NCBI GenBank assembly: GCA_910575665.1 | Contig: CAJTFB010000012.1 | Span: 1 to 64,000, forward strand | Length of the DNA: 64,000 nt | Source of the DNA: Eubacteriaceae bacterium | GTDB lineage: Bacteria > Bacillota > Clostridia > Lachnospirales > Lachnospiraceae | Direction: 5' to 3' | Part shown: positions 43,466-51,667 of the stretch, piece by piece | Layout: each line of letters begins with the position of its first letter | Numbering within the stretch: position 1 is the first letter of the stretch | Notes under the pieces: generated by a model | Told to the model about the DNA's origin: nothing | The model's input: the letters and a program-made list of their open reading frames with translations, nothing else | Database searches by the model: none | Program-made: the position numbers and the translations under genes

Positions 43466-43539
43466 GGGATAACAAGGATAAAAATCGTAAAGGAGGTACA
43501 GGAAACATATGAGTAATATCTATTTTTCCTGAAAAGTCT

Positions 43540-44172
43540 ATGAAAAAACAAACAAGAATCATTATTTGCATCTTACTGGCTTTCATAGTATTGGGCGGTA
43601 TAGGGATCTGGGTCTTTGTTTCTGGTAACCCGGCAGACGAAACATATTCTGCATCCTGGGAAGAGAATGGGAATAAAGTTTACTTTAATGAGCCGGATCA
43701 TGATGCCGTAGCGGCGGCTAAGTTAGCGCTTCCAGATGGGGAAAAGAAAGAGCTAACACTAGAAGAAGTCAATCAGTATTATGGACGTGACATGTCAGAA
43801 TGTTATATACCTGAAAATCTGGTGAAAAACAATTTAAAAGAAAAATTTGATTTTTACTACGATGGGGATAAAGTAACAAGTGACCGAGCCGTACTGTGGT
43901 ACAGTATAGAGGGGGGGACTGGTCCTGACTATCCATACATGGAGATCGAATTCCAGAAGGGAAAGATACCGTTGTCGGATATGATATATGCTGACAACGA
44001 TATAAAAGAATCTATCATCAACGAAAAAAAGGTAACGTTTACAGCAGAGTTCCCAGAAGGAAGTACAAATTATACAGCAGAGTTCCTAAACAACGAGATT
44101 GGGTACAGGGTACAAGGTATTTCAATTTCTCAGGAAGAGTTTATGAAAGTGATTTATTCCCTGCTTGATTGA
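43540..44172 (+). CDS. Membrane-anchored hypothetical protein
   Basis: A 210-residue protein with one N-terminal membrane helix (IIICILLAFIVLGGIGIWVF) and an extracytoplasmic domain of about 180 residues; the end (YRVQGISISQEEFMKVIYSL) resembles DUF4367-type domains. Its own ribosome site is poor. A strong AAAGGAGG instead serves a 7-codon frame (43509-43532, MSNIYFS) that stops 7 bases before this ATG, suggesting coupling or a damaged earlier start. Last gene of the unit before repeat copy 2. Confidence 0.7.
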   Translation: MKKQTRIIICILLAFIVLGGIGIWVFVSGNPADETYSASWEENGNKVYFNEPDHDAVAAAKLALPDGEKKELTLEEVNQYYGRDMSECYIPENLVKNNLKEKFDFYYDGDKVTSDRAVLWYSIEGGTGPDYPYMEIEFQKGKIPLSDMIYADNDIKESIINEKKVTFTAEFPEGSTNYTAEFLNNEIGYRVQGISISQEEFMKVIYSLLD

Positions 44173-44175
44173 TTT

Positions 44176-44304
44176 GGGCGTTGTACTGCCTGAGAATAAA
44201 GAGTCCATTTTTAGATGCATGGTATGGTGTCTGAAATGGGCTCTTTTTTTGTGCGGTTATTTATTTGTCGATTTATGTCGAAAAAAATCGAACGATTGTT
44301 CTTG
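44176..44304. repeat. 127-bp control-region repeat, copy 2
   Basis: Direct repeat of 33387-33513, same orientation. It ends the biosynthetic unit with a terminator and begins the next unit with Spo0A boxes. Confidence 0.85.
44198..44250 (+). terminator. Terminator of the biosynthetic unit
   Basis: AAAGAGTCCAT (44198-44208) pairs with ATGGGCTCTTT (44236-44246), followed by TTTT. Same element as after rplL. Confidence 0.85.
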
Positions 44305-44330
44305 TGTAAATTATTAAATAATGATAAAGT
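44266..44330 (+). promoter_or_regulatory. Tandem Spo0A boxes and promoter of the surface-protein unit
   Basis: TGTCGAT (44266-44272), TGTCGAA (44276-44282) and AATCGAA (44286-44292) repeat at exact 10-bp spacing. TTGTGT (44302-44307), 17 bases, TAAAGT (44325-44330) follow at the same distance as in copy 1, although the sequence between has diverged. Confidence 0.7.
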
Positions 44331-44384
44331 GTATATTAACAAATAATGAAAAACAAGTTACTATTTAAAATTTGGAGGTACAAA

Positions 44385-46436
44385 ATGAGAAAGGTAAAAA
44401 AGAAAACAAATTATTTAGACAAATATAGGAAAATCATTTCATTTTTCTTAATAACATTACTGCTTTTCGGTTGTATTACGAAGTTAGAACTGAAATATGT
44501 AGAAGCAAAGGAATTAACAGTTTATGAAAATAATTCGAATAATGTTTTTAGTTCCACTAAAGACAATAGTGATGTTGAGCTTTCATATCATATTAACAGC
44601 AGTTGGGGTGAACATTATAATGTGGATGTTACACTTACAAATATTACAGACGAAAAAATAGATGATTGGGAAATAAAGCTACCTGCTAATTTTTTTATAG
44701 AAAATATTTGGAATGCGAGAGTAATGTCTAGTGAAAAAAATAGTTATACAATTCATAATGCGGATTGGAATCAAGATATCCCGGTTGAAGGAAAAGTTTC
44801 TTTTGGAATGACAATAAAATCTGATAAAAAGCCGGATTTTCCGAAGTATTGTAGCACAACTAGAATGTGTCTGGGGGTGATGACAGAGTATAAAGTTGAA
44901 TATATGGAATATAGTTCATGGGATAATCATATTAATGGTAAGATTACCATAACCAATTGTGGAAATAACAGAATTGAAGACTGGAAACTTATGCTAGAAA
45001 CCAATTTCAATATAGAAAGTATTTGGAATGCGACTATTCTTACACAGGAAGAGGAAGAAAGTGTATACTATTATGATATTGACAATGTAGTGAATAATCA
45101 GAATATAGAACCACAACAGAGTATTGAATTTGGTTTTATCGCTACATGTGATGAGAAACCAAAAATTATTAACTCTGATTTGTTTGAAATGAAAGAATTT
45201 ACTGATGAAATCAGGGAATCTTGTATGGATATAGATTTAGATGATGTCAAAGATTATGAGAATGATGAATGTATTTTTGACGCAGATTACTTTGAAACGC
45301 CCCAGGAGTATGAAGATTATATTAATGGATTAATTGGGAACAAGAAAAAAATATCAAGGCAGAGAACAATAAAGGATAATTTATATAGGACCTTAACGGA
45401 TCCTATTTCTGGAATGCTTATTAAGTCATTTGATTTTTCACCTTCTGAAAAAGCAATACAAAATTATATGCCTTTAGCTAATGGAATTTATACGTTGCAG
45501 CATAGGTCAAATGATAAAGAATCGAAAAAGTATAATGACGCATTATTAATGTCAGGAAGTTTAAATGATAATAAGTATTATAATTTTTCTGAAAAAACAA
45601 ACTTAGTGGGATTCGCCCATGGTCAGACATTTGAACAATTTTGTTGTAATGGAGTAGGATACTATCTTCTGGCTGGATATGCTAAAAATGGTTTTGCTCG
45701 AAATTTAGTGATTATGAAAGAAAAAAAGTTTGAAGAAATTTCTCATAAGCAGACATATGATTTTGAAGAGTGGAATAAGAAAAAGAGGTCATTTTTACGA
45801 CTTACAGGCTTAGAGTGTGCAAATAAAAAGGGCAAAAAAAGTGGATCAGGCGAGATACATCGAGTAGATGCTGCGCTTACTGCGGATGGGAAAACCATGG
45901 TTATCTGGAAAAAACTCACGAAACCCTCTGTAGTAGAGATTAGTTTATATGATATGGATAAAATACAAAAGAAAATTTTAAAAAGTAAGTTTGAAAAGGC
46001 ACTGTCCTTTAGTAATAAATCTACTAGATGGGAATTAAAAAAGGCATGTATTGGCTCTTTTTATGAAAAATATAAAGTTGGTGATGATACTTCAAAACAT
46101 ATTTTACAAGCAAATGACTCATTTCAATCCATTGACATAGAAAATGCAGGTAAAGATGCTTGGAAAATATTAATTACCAGTGGAAATCAAAAAGTTAAAA
46201 AGCCAGTATCAATAACTCGAATCGATTTTAAGAAAGACGGTACAAAAAAATGTTACAGGGAATATATTTCATTTCCGGGAATTGAAGAAAATGAATTCGA
46301 TTTTGAGCTTGAAGGCGGACATATAGTTGGAGACAATTTAGATTTTGTGGTGAAAATGGCTAAAAAGGCGGGGAATGGAAAAGAGCAGTATATAGCAACC
46401 ATTCCTTTAAAAGATATTAAAACACCATTAAAATAA
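44385..46436 (+). CDS. Lipoprotein with two CBM2-like domains and helveticin-J-like C-terminus
   Basis: A 683-residue exported protein. The N-terminal hydrophobic segment ends in LLLFGC, a possible lipobox. Two CBM2-like beta domains follow (about 50-160 and 165-275), each with a W-x-NVDVTLTN or W-x-NGKITITN strand, a DW strand, IWNA and a later FG pattern. The C-terminal ~340 residues resemble helveticin J-like bacteriolysins (RVDAALTADGKTMVIWKKL, EISLYDMDKIQKKIL). GGAGG stands before ATG 44385. First gene of the second Spo0A-box unit. The helveticin assignment is from pattern only. Confidence 0.65.
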   Translation: MRKVKKKTNYLDKYRKIISFFLITLLLFGCITKLELKYVEAKELTVYENNSNNVFSSTKDNSDVELSYHINSSWGEHYNVDVTLTNITDEKIDDWEIKLPANFFIENIWNARVMSSEKNSYTIHNADWNQDIPVEGKVSFGMTIKSDKKPDFPKYCSTTRMCLGVMTEYKVEYMEYSSWDNHINGKITITNCGNNRIEDWKLMLETNFNIESIWNATILTQEEEESVYYYDIDNVVNNQNIEPQQSIEFGFIATCDEKPKIINSDLFEMKEFTDEIRESCMDIDLDDVKDYENDECIFDADYFETPQEYEDYINGLIGNKKKISRQRTIKDNLYRTLTDPISGMLIKSFDFSPSEKAIQNYMPLANGIYTLQHRSNDKESKKYNDALLMSGSLNDNKYYNFSEKTNLVGFAHGQTFEQFCCNGVGYYLLAGYAKNGFARNLVIMKEKKFEEISHKQTYDFEEWNKKKRSFLRLTGLECANKKGKKSGSGEIHRVDAALTADGKTMVIWKKLTKPSVVEISLYDMDKIQKKILKSKFEKALSFSNKSTRWELKKACIGSFYEKYKVGDDTSKHILQANDSFQSIDIENAGKDAWKILITSGNQKVKKPVSITRIDFKKDGTKKCYREYISFPGIEENEFDFELEGGHIVGDNLDFVVKMAKKAGNGKEQYIATIPLKDIKTPLK

Positions 46437-46453
46437 CTAAATTTGGAGGCGGC

Positions 46454-47620
46454 ATGAGAAAATTGATTCATTTAATTTTTGCTATTTGCATTTGTATATG
46501 CTTAATAAATACTATGGAGCAATCATTGAATGCCAAAGAACGTATTCAATACAGCTTGTCTGGGAAGGGTGTTATTACGTTCTCTGGCAAAGGACCACTT
46601 ACTTATTTTGACCATCGTTCTCTGGCATGGGAAGAAAAGGAAAAGATTAAGAAAATTGTTATTGGTGAGGGAATAACAGAATTAGAAGAACAGGCGCTGG
46701 CTGGTTTTTCCAATGCAGAAGGTATTGTGTTTCCAGATTCATTGACAAAAATAGGAACAGAATGCTTTAGTAATTGCTATTTACTAAAAGAAATTACATT
46801 TGGAAAAAATATCAGAGAAATTGGAGAAAGTGCATTTTCTGGATGTGTTGCGTTGAAACGTCTGACGATACCAGATACAGTAACTAAAATAGGCGGGTAT
46901 GCATTTTATAATTGTAAAAGGTTAAAGGAATTGATCTTACCAGCTTCTTTGAAATCATGGAAAAAAAGTGCCGTTAAGCAGTGCCCGCAGCTAAAAAGGA
47001 TTGTAAATCGTTCAAAGATTTCCTGTGGGATTAATACATATAAAGGGTTACGGATTTGGCGGGTAAGCGGCAGGAAAATAGGCGTATTACCAAAAGGAAA
47101 AACGGCATTGGCCAAAGGGAAGATGATCCCCATTACTTATAAACTAAAAGGTGGGAAGAGAAACGGAATACTGCCAGGTGCTTATGAGTATGGAACCCGT
47201 TTAAAAATACCTTTGAATGTGACGAAAAAGGGATATACAGCTGTTGCATGGTACTGTCAGGGAACGGACAGCAATTCAGATATGACATTTTATGTTGGAC
47301 CCGAAGCGAAAAAAGTGATTCTTACGCCCTTCTGGTATAAATACAAAATTGAAAACAAAGAGAATGGTTCTGTTCATGCGATTATTGATATAGAAGATAA
47401 AGATTGGGCATATGACAGATATGAAATAAGATATTCTGAGTATGCTAATATGAAAAATTCAACAATTACAACGTTATCTCTGAATAAGGGAAATGTCTCA
47501 AAGAAGATTACTGGTTTGAAAAAAGGTAAAACTTACTATTTTCAGTTTCGGGCATATGTAGATGCCGAATCCGGTGCAGGATGCTGGGTCGGAAAACGGA
47601 AGGTCAAAATAGTAAGGTAA
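46454..47620 (+). CDS. BspA-type leucine-rich repeat surface protein
   Basis: A 388-residue exported protein: signal peptide (LIFAICICICLINTM), about four LRR_5 repeats (residues 60-190; FPDSLTKIGTECFSNCYLLK, IPDTVTKIGGYAFYNCKRLK), then a beta region and an Fn3-like C-terminus (GLKKGKTYYFQFRAYV). No sortase signal or membrane anchor. GGAGGCGGC lies before the ATG. It resembles the C-terminal layout of the next gene, so the two are paralogues. Confidence 0.85.
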   Translation: MRKLIHLIFAICICICLINTMEQSLNAKERIQYSLSGKGVITFSGKGPLTYFDHRSLAWEEKEKIKKIVIGEGITELEEQALAGFSNAEGIVFPDSLTKIGTECFSNCYLLKEITFGKNIREIGESAFSGCVALKRLTIPDTVTKIGGYAFYNCKRLKELILPASLKSWKKSAVKQCPQLKRIVNRSKISCGINTYKGLRIWRVSGRKIGVLPKGKTALAKGKMIPITYKLKGGKRNGILPGAYEYGTRLKIPLNVTKKGYTAVAWYCQGTDSNSDMTFYVGPEAKKVILTPFWYKYKIENKENGSVHAIIDIEDKDWAYDRYEIRYSEYANMKNSTITTLSLNKGNVSKKITGLKKGKTYYFQFRAYVDAESGAGCWVGKRKVKIVR

Positions 47621-47646
47621 AAGGAGGTGTAAAAAGGAGATATTTC

Positions 47647-49515
47647 ATGAAAAAAATATTAATTGTTTTAGTCCTTTTTTGTTGGGTTTCCTTATGGGAC
47701 TGCCATCCCATTTATGCAGAGGAAACCATAAAAGGCAACTGTGGAGAATCGGTTTTCTGGGAATATAGTAATGGACTGTTAAGGATTTATGGAAATGGTG
47801 AAATGAAAACAAATCCGTGGATGAATTATAAAGACTGCAGAGAAAATTTGCGCAAAGTAATCATTGATGAGGGTGTTACGACTGTTTGTGAAAAAGCTTT
47901 TAATACTACAGAAGGCGATTCTTTGGAATACGACTATATGGCAGAGGGAGTTTTCCTGCCAGATACATTAGAACGTATTGGGGAGATGGCTTTTGCATTT
48001 TTAGGGGGATTGAAGGAGATTGATATTCCAGCTGGTGTAAAGAGCATTGGTGAAGGAGCGTTTGCGAGTTCTTCTAACCTGCAGACCGTTACTTTCTCAA
48101 GGGGATGTAAATTGGAAAAAGTAGAGGCTTATACTTTTAGTGGTTGTAGTGGTCTGGAGAATATTGTGCTGACAGAAGGTATTTCATATATTGGAGACGG
48201 TGCCTTCACAGAATGCAGATCCCTGAAGAAAATTAATCTTCCGGACAGTGTGAGTAAAATAGGTAAGCGGCTTTTTTATGAATGCTATCTGTTAGAAAGG
48301 ATTAAAATCCCAGATGGAATTACATCAATTCCCACTGGAATGTTTATTAAATGTTATCATTTGACGAAGGTTGAGATGTCAAATAATATTAAAAAAATTG
48401 GTTCTTATGCATTTTCATTTTGTTCTAGTTTAGAAAAGGTCAATATCCCATCAGAGTTAGGGGAGGTAGGAAAACAGGCATTTATCTATTGCGCGGCTTT
48501 AGAGGAACTGAATCTTCCAGATACATTAACCAGGATTGGTGAGGATGCTTTTGAGGGGTGCTGTGGATTGAAGAGGATTCGATTTCCTCAAAAATTGAAA
48601 GAAATCCCGCCCAAAATGCTCTATGACTGCACTGGATTAAAAAAAATCAACATTCCGGCTACGGTAACAAAGATTGGGAAAAACGCATTTGGAGGATGTG
48701 CCAGTTTAAGAAGATTAGTGATTCCTCCCAATGTTAAAAAAATTGATCCGTGTCATCAAGATTGTCCTGGGTTAAAGGAAATTCTTAATAAATCCAAGGT
48801 AACATATTCATTGTCGGCGAGTGAACTTGTAATGAATTGGTACCAGGGGAAGAAAAGGGTTACGGAAGTAAAGCCAGGAAAGGCAGTTGTTTCTAAAGGA
48901 AAACGTTTTCAAATTACATATGATTCTGGATTGCTGAAAAAATACAAGATCGATGCAAATGGAAAACTTCCGACGTCTTATGTGTATGGGAAAGAGCCTA
49001 AAATGCCACAGAAGGTAAAGGCGGCTGATTCCAACATACTTTTTATGGGATGGCGCTATCGGGTAAATAGTAAGAAATATAAGTCTGGTCCGACCCGCAC
49101 ATGGTATAATGCCAGAGTAACACAGTTTAGTAAAGGATTAAAGGGTGATGTGAAAGTATTTCCAATGGTAGACAAGGTTATGGTAAGAAAGAACAGCACA
49201 AAAAAGGTTGTTATGGTTTCCAAAGTGCTGTTAAAGGACTACTTAACCGCAGATAGTATTGATCTCGGATATATCAGCAAAGACCCTGGTCCAAGATATT
49301 TAATGTTTCAAGCAAGATATGCAGACAATAAGCACATGAAAAATGCGAAGTATTTACCTTTGCTTAGTCATGAATGGACAAGAAGATTTGCACTAAAAAA
49401 CTTAAAAAAAGGAAAGGTATATTACATTCAATATCGAAGTATTCCGTTTAGATATTTTGGAGTTCCGAGTGAGACCTGCTGGGGGCAGATGTTTAAAGTG
49501 AAAATAAAGGAATAG
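47647..49515 (+). CDS. BspA-type leucine-rich repeat surface protein, longer paralogue
   Basis: A 622-residue exported protein with signal peptide (ILIVLVLFCWVSLWDCHPIY, then AEE) and about eleven LRR_5 units (residues 60-380) of the form LP-[ST]-[LV]-T-x-IG-x-x-AF-x-x-C. The C-terminal ~240 residues match the preceding protein and end in an Fn3-like LKKGKVYYIQYRSI. BspA-like proteins bind host or matrix ligands. AAGGAGATATTTC precedes the ATG at 47647; the frame is open upstream into the previous gene. Confidence 0.85.
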   Translation: MKKILIVLVLFCWVSLWDCHPIYAEETIKGNCGESVFWEYSNGLLRIYGNGEMKTNPWMNYKDCRENLRKVIIDEGVTTVCEKAFNTTEGDSLEYDYMAEGVFLPDTLERIGEMAFAFLGGLKEIDIPAGVKSIGEGAFASSSNLQTVTFSRGCKLEKVEAYTFSGCSGLENIVLTEGISYIGDGAFTECRSLKKINLPDSVSKIGKRLFYECYLLERIKIPDGITSIPTGMFIKCYHLTKVEMSNNIKKIGSYAFSFCSSLEKVNIPSELGEVGKQAFIYCAALEELNLPDTLTRIGEDAFEGCCGLKRIRFPQKLKEIPPKMLYDCTGLKKINIPATVTKIGKNAFGGCASLRRLVIPPNVKKIDPCHQDCPGLKEILNKSKVTYSLSASELVMNWYQGKKRVTEVKPGKAVVSKGKRFQITYDSGLLKKYKIDANGKLPTSYVYGKEPKMPQKVKAADSNILFMGWRYRVNSKKYKSGPTRTWYNARVTQFSKGLKGDVKVFPMVDKVMVRKNSTKKVVMVSKVLLKDYLTADSIDLGYISKDPGPRYLMFQARYADNKHMKNAKYLPLLSHEWTRRFALKNLKKGKVYYIQYRSIPFRYFGVPSETCWGQMFKVKIKE

Positions 49516-49594
49516 AAGAACTTCTCTGCATTCGTATATAGCAGAGTAACCCTCTCCTGTGTCACCGCATATAATATAATAACCAGAGATACGT

Positions 49595-49624
49595 AAGGGT
49601 AATGGTCCTTTGGACATTACCCTT
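49595..49624 (+). terminator. Terminator before the ZIP gene
   Basis: AAGGGTAATG (49595-49604) pairs with CATTACCCTT (49615-49624), followed by TT. It lies 20 bases upstream of the ZIP start, so it may end the LRR operon or act as an attenuator for the transporter. Confidence 0.7.
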
Positions 49625-49643
49625 TTAGATTGGTGATGAAAGC

Positions 49644-50420
49644 ATGGTATTATTGGGAATCCTTCTGCCCTTTATGGGGACGGCTGCGGGGGCGGCGTCG
49701 GTATTCTTTCTAAGGAACAAGATGAGCGACAAACTTCTGACGATCATGATGGGTTTTACCTCAGGGATTATGATGGCGGCGGCGGTCTGGTCTCTTCTGC
49801 TTCCGGCGATCGACATGTCTTCTTCCATGGGAAAGTTTGCTTTTCTGCCAGCATCCGGTGGTTTTTTAGGGGGCGTGTTTTTCCTTTTGCTCCTGGACCG
49901 GGTGATCCCTCACATTCATGCCAGGACGAACCAGAAAGAAGGGCCGGACAGCCAGCTGAAAAAAGTGACGATGATGGTGCTGGCAGTCACTCTGCACAAC
50001 GTTCCAGAGGGGATGGCTGTGGGAGTTGTCTTTTCTAACTGTATGACAGGAGAGGGAGCGGTGGTTACTATGGCAGGTGCCTTCCTTTTAGCTGTGGGCA
50101 TCGCCTTGCAGAACATTCCGGAGGGAGCGATTATCTCTGTGCCGCTGAGAGGATTTGGAAAAAGCAGGAAAAGAGCCTTTGGGTATGGCATGTTGTCTGG
50201 GGTGGTGGAACCTATCGGGGCGGTGTTTACTATTCTTCTCACAAAACAGATCCAGAATCTTCTCCCGTTTCTGCTGGCATTTGCCGCAGGGGCAATGGTA
50301 TTTGTCATCATTGAAGAGCTGGTTCCGGAATCTTCGGGGGGAGAAGATTCGGATATGGGGACGATCGGTTTCGCGGTGGGATTTACGATTATGATGATAC
50401 TGGATGTGGCACTTGGATGA
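49644..50420 (+). CDS. ZIP-family metal transporter
   Basis: Cytoplasmic-membrane importer of zinc or other divalent metals. The 258 residues form about eight helices with the metal-binding motifs HNVPEGMAVGV (helix IV) and NIPEGAIISVPL (helix V), and the acidic IIEELVPE near helix VII. A His/Asp loop (IPHIHARTN) precedes. The layout matches ZupT-type bacterial ZIPs. A TATAATATAAT stretch near 49569-49580 could be its promoter. Confidence 0.93.
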   Translation: MVLLGILLPFMGTAAGAASVFFLRNKMSDKLLTIMMGFTSGIMMAAAVWSLLLPAIDMSSSMGKFAFLPASGGFLGGVFFLLLLDRVIPHIHARTNQKEGPDSQLKKVTMMVLAVTLHNVPEGMAVGVVFSNCMTGEGAVVTMAGAFLLAVGIALQNIPEGAIISVPLRGFGKSRKRAFGYGMLSGVVEPIGAVFTILLTKQIQNLLPFLLAFAAGAMVFVIIEELVPESSGGEDSDMGTIGFAVGFTIMMILDVALG

Positions 50421-50493
50421 AATAATAGTTCTTTTTTGTCCAGGCAGCCATATACTGTATATAGAAAGTCCAAATGGGAGGAGAGAAATTTGA

Positions 50494-51561
50494 ATGAATT
50501 ATCTGCGGAAGATCATATATCTGAATGAATATAATGGGGGAGAGTATGGCAGCAGCATTGGCTTTGTGAAGTTATCAAAAAAGCAGACAAGACTTCGGAT
50601 CGAGATTCAGCTGACAGGAAAAATATCTCTGCACCATCAGAAAATATATCTGCTTATAAAGAATAAGAACGTGGTAAATAAAATGTTTGCCGAAACGGTG
50701 ACAGAGGAGGGGACAAGGATTGATATCAGCCTGGAGGAGCCGGCGGGGGAGGCACTGAAAGGCGATATCATAGGAATCATCATTGGCACAGAAAATGAGA
50801 TTACATGCGGTGGAACACAGGACCACAGTATCAATCTTCTTGATTATGTGCGTCCAGAAAAAGTGAGGGCGGCAGCAGAGACGCTGGAGGATATGCCAGA
50901 GGAGGCACCAGATCAGGTTCCGAAGCTTTCGGAGCAAAAGACGGAAGAGCTGGAGATGATTTCAAAAGAGCCAGTTTTACAACAGGAGGTTTTGGATGAG
51001 ACGGTTTCAGAGGAGTTAGTTCCAGAAGAGCAGACGATTCAGAAAACCTCCGAAGTGGAAACAGAAGCCCAGGGAGAGACTGGACAGGACATTCCACAGG
51101 AGACCCAGCCAGAGGCGGAGCCTGGACTAGATGAAGAGGAAGAGGAGATCGTTCAGATAGAGATTGAGGCCGATCACGATGAGGCATACGAGTTCCGGAA
51201 AATTTTTTCCTCCCATCCGGGAATGTATCCTTTTGATGATGATGAAATGGAAGTGTGCGTACAGATCTCCCCAGTGGATTTTTCCGATTTTCCCAAAGCG
51301 TTCTGGCGGATGGGAAGCAACTCCTTTCTGCTTCAGGGGTATTACAATTACAGACATCTGCTCCTGTCCCACACGAAAGAGAAGATCTACATCGGAATCC
51401 CAGGGCAGTATCACCGGAGGGATAAATATCTGGCGGATATGTTTGGGTTTGGCAGGTTTAAGGGAATACATAATAAGCAGATCCGGCTGGGGGATTTTGG
51501 ATACTGGATGATGGAATTTGATATGCCTCAGTCGAAGGACGAAAAAATGTGCTGTCCGTAG
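50494..51561 (+). CDS. DUF6128-like protein with acidic linker
   Basis: A 355-residue cytosolic protein in three parts: N-terminal beta domain (1-125, YLNEYNGGEYGSSIGFVKL), a low-complexity acidic/proline linker (130-225, mostly E, Q, P, T), and a C-terminal domain (230-345) with FPKAFWRMGSNSFLLQGYYN, YRHLLL, GIPGQYHRRDKYLADMFGFG. This matches my recollection of DUF6128, common in Lachnospiraceae and of unknown function. GGAGGAGAGAA lies upstream. Ends at a strong bidirectional terminator. Confidence 0.75.
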   Translation: MNYLRKIIYLNEYNGGEYGSSIGFVKLSKKQTRLRIEIQLTGKISLHHQKIYLLIKNKNVVNKMFAETVTEEGTRIDISLEEPAGEALKGDIIGIIIGTENEITCGGTQDHSINLLDYVRPEKVRAAAETLEDMPEEAPDQVPKLSEQKTEELEMISKEPVLQQEVLDETVSEELVPEEQTIQKTSEVETEAQGETGQDIPQETQPEAEPGLDEEEEEIVQIEIEADHDEAYEFRKIFSSHPGMYPFDDDEMEVCVQISPVDFSDFPKAFWRMGSNSFLLQGYYNYRHLLLSHTKEKIYIGIPGQYHRRDKYLADMFGFGRFKGIHNKQIRLGDFGYWMMEFDMPQSKDEKMCCP

Positions 51562-51580
51562 ATTATGTTGATACAATAAA

Positions 51581-51633
51581 AAAGGAGCTCCCTGCGCCAG
51601 CGGTTTACAGCCGGTAGTGCAGGGAGCTCCTTT
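51581..51633. terminator. Bidirectional terminator
   Basis: AAAGGAGCTCCCTGC (51581-51595) and GCAGGGAGCTCCTTT (51619-51633) make a perfect 15-bp stem between convergent genes; AATAAAAAA on one side and TTTATG on the other. Confidence 0.88.
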
Positions 51634-51667
51634 ATGCTAAACCATCCAAAACTTAATTTCTGCTGTA

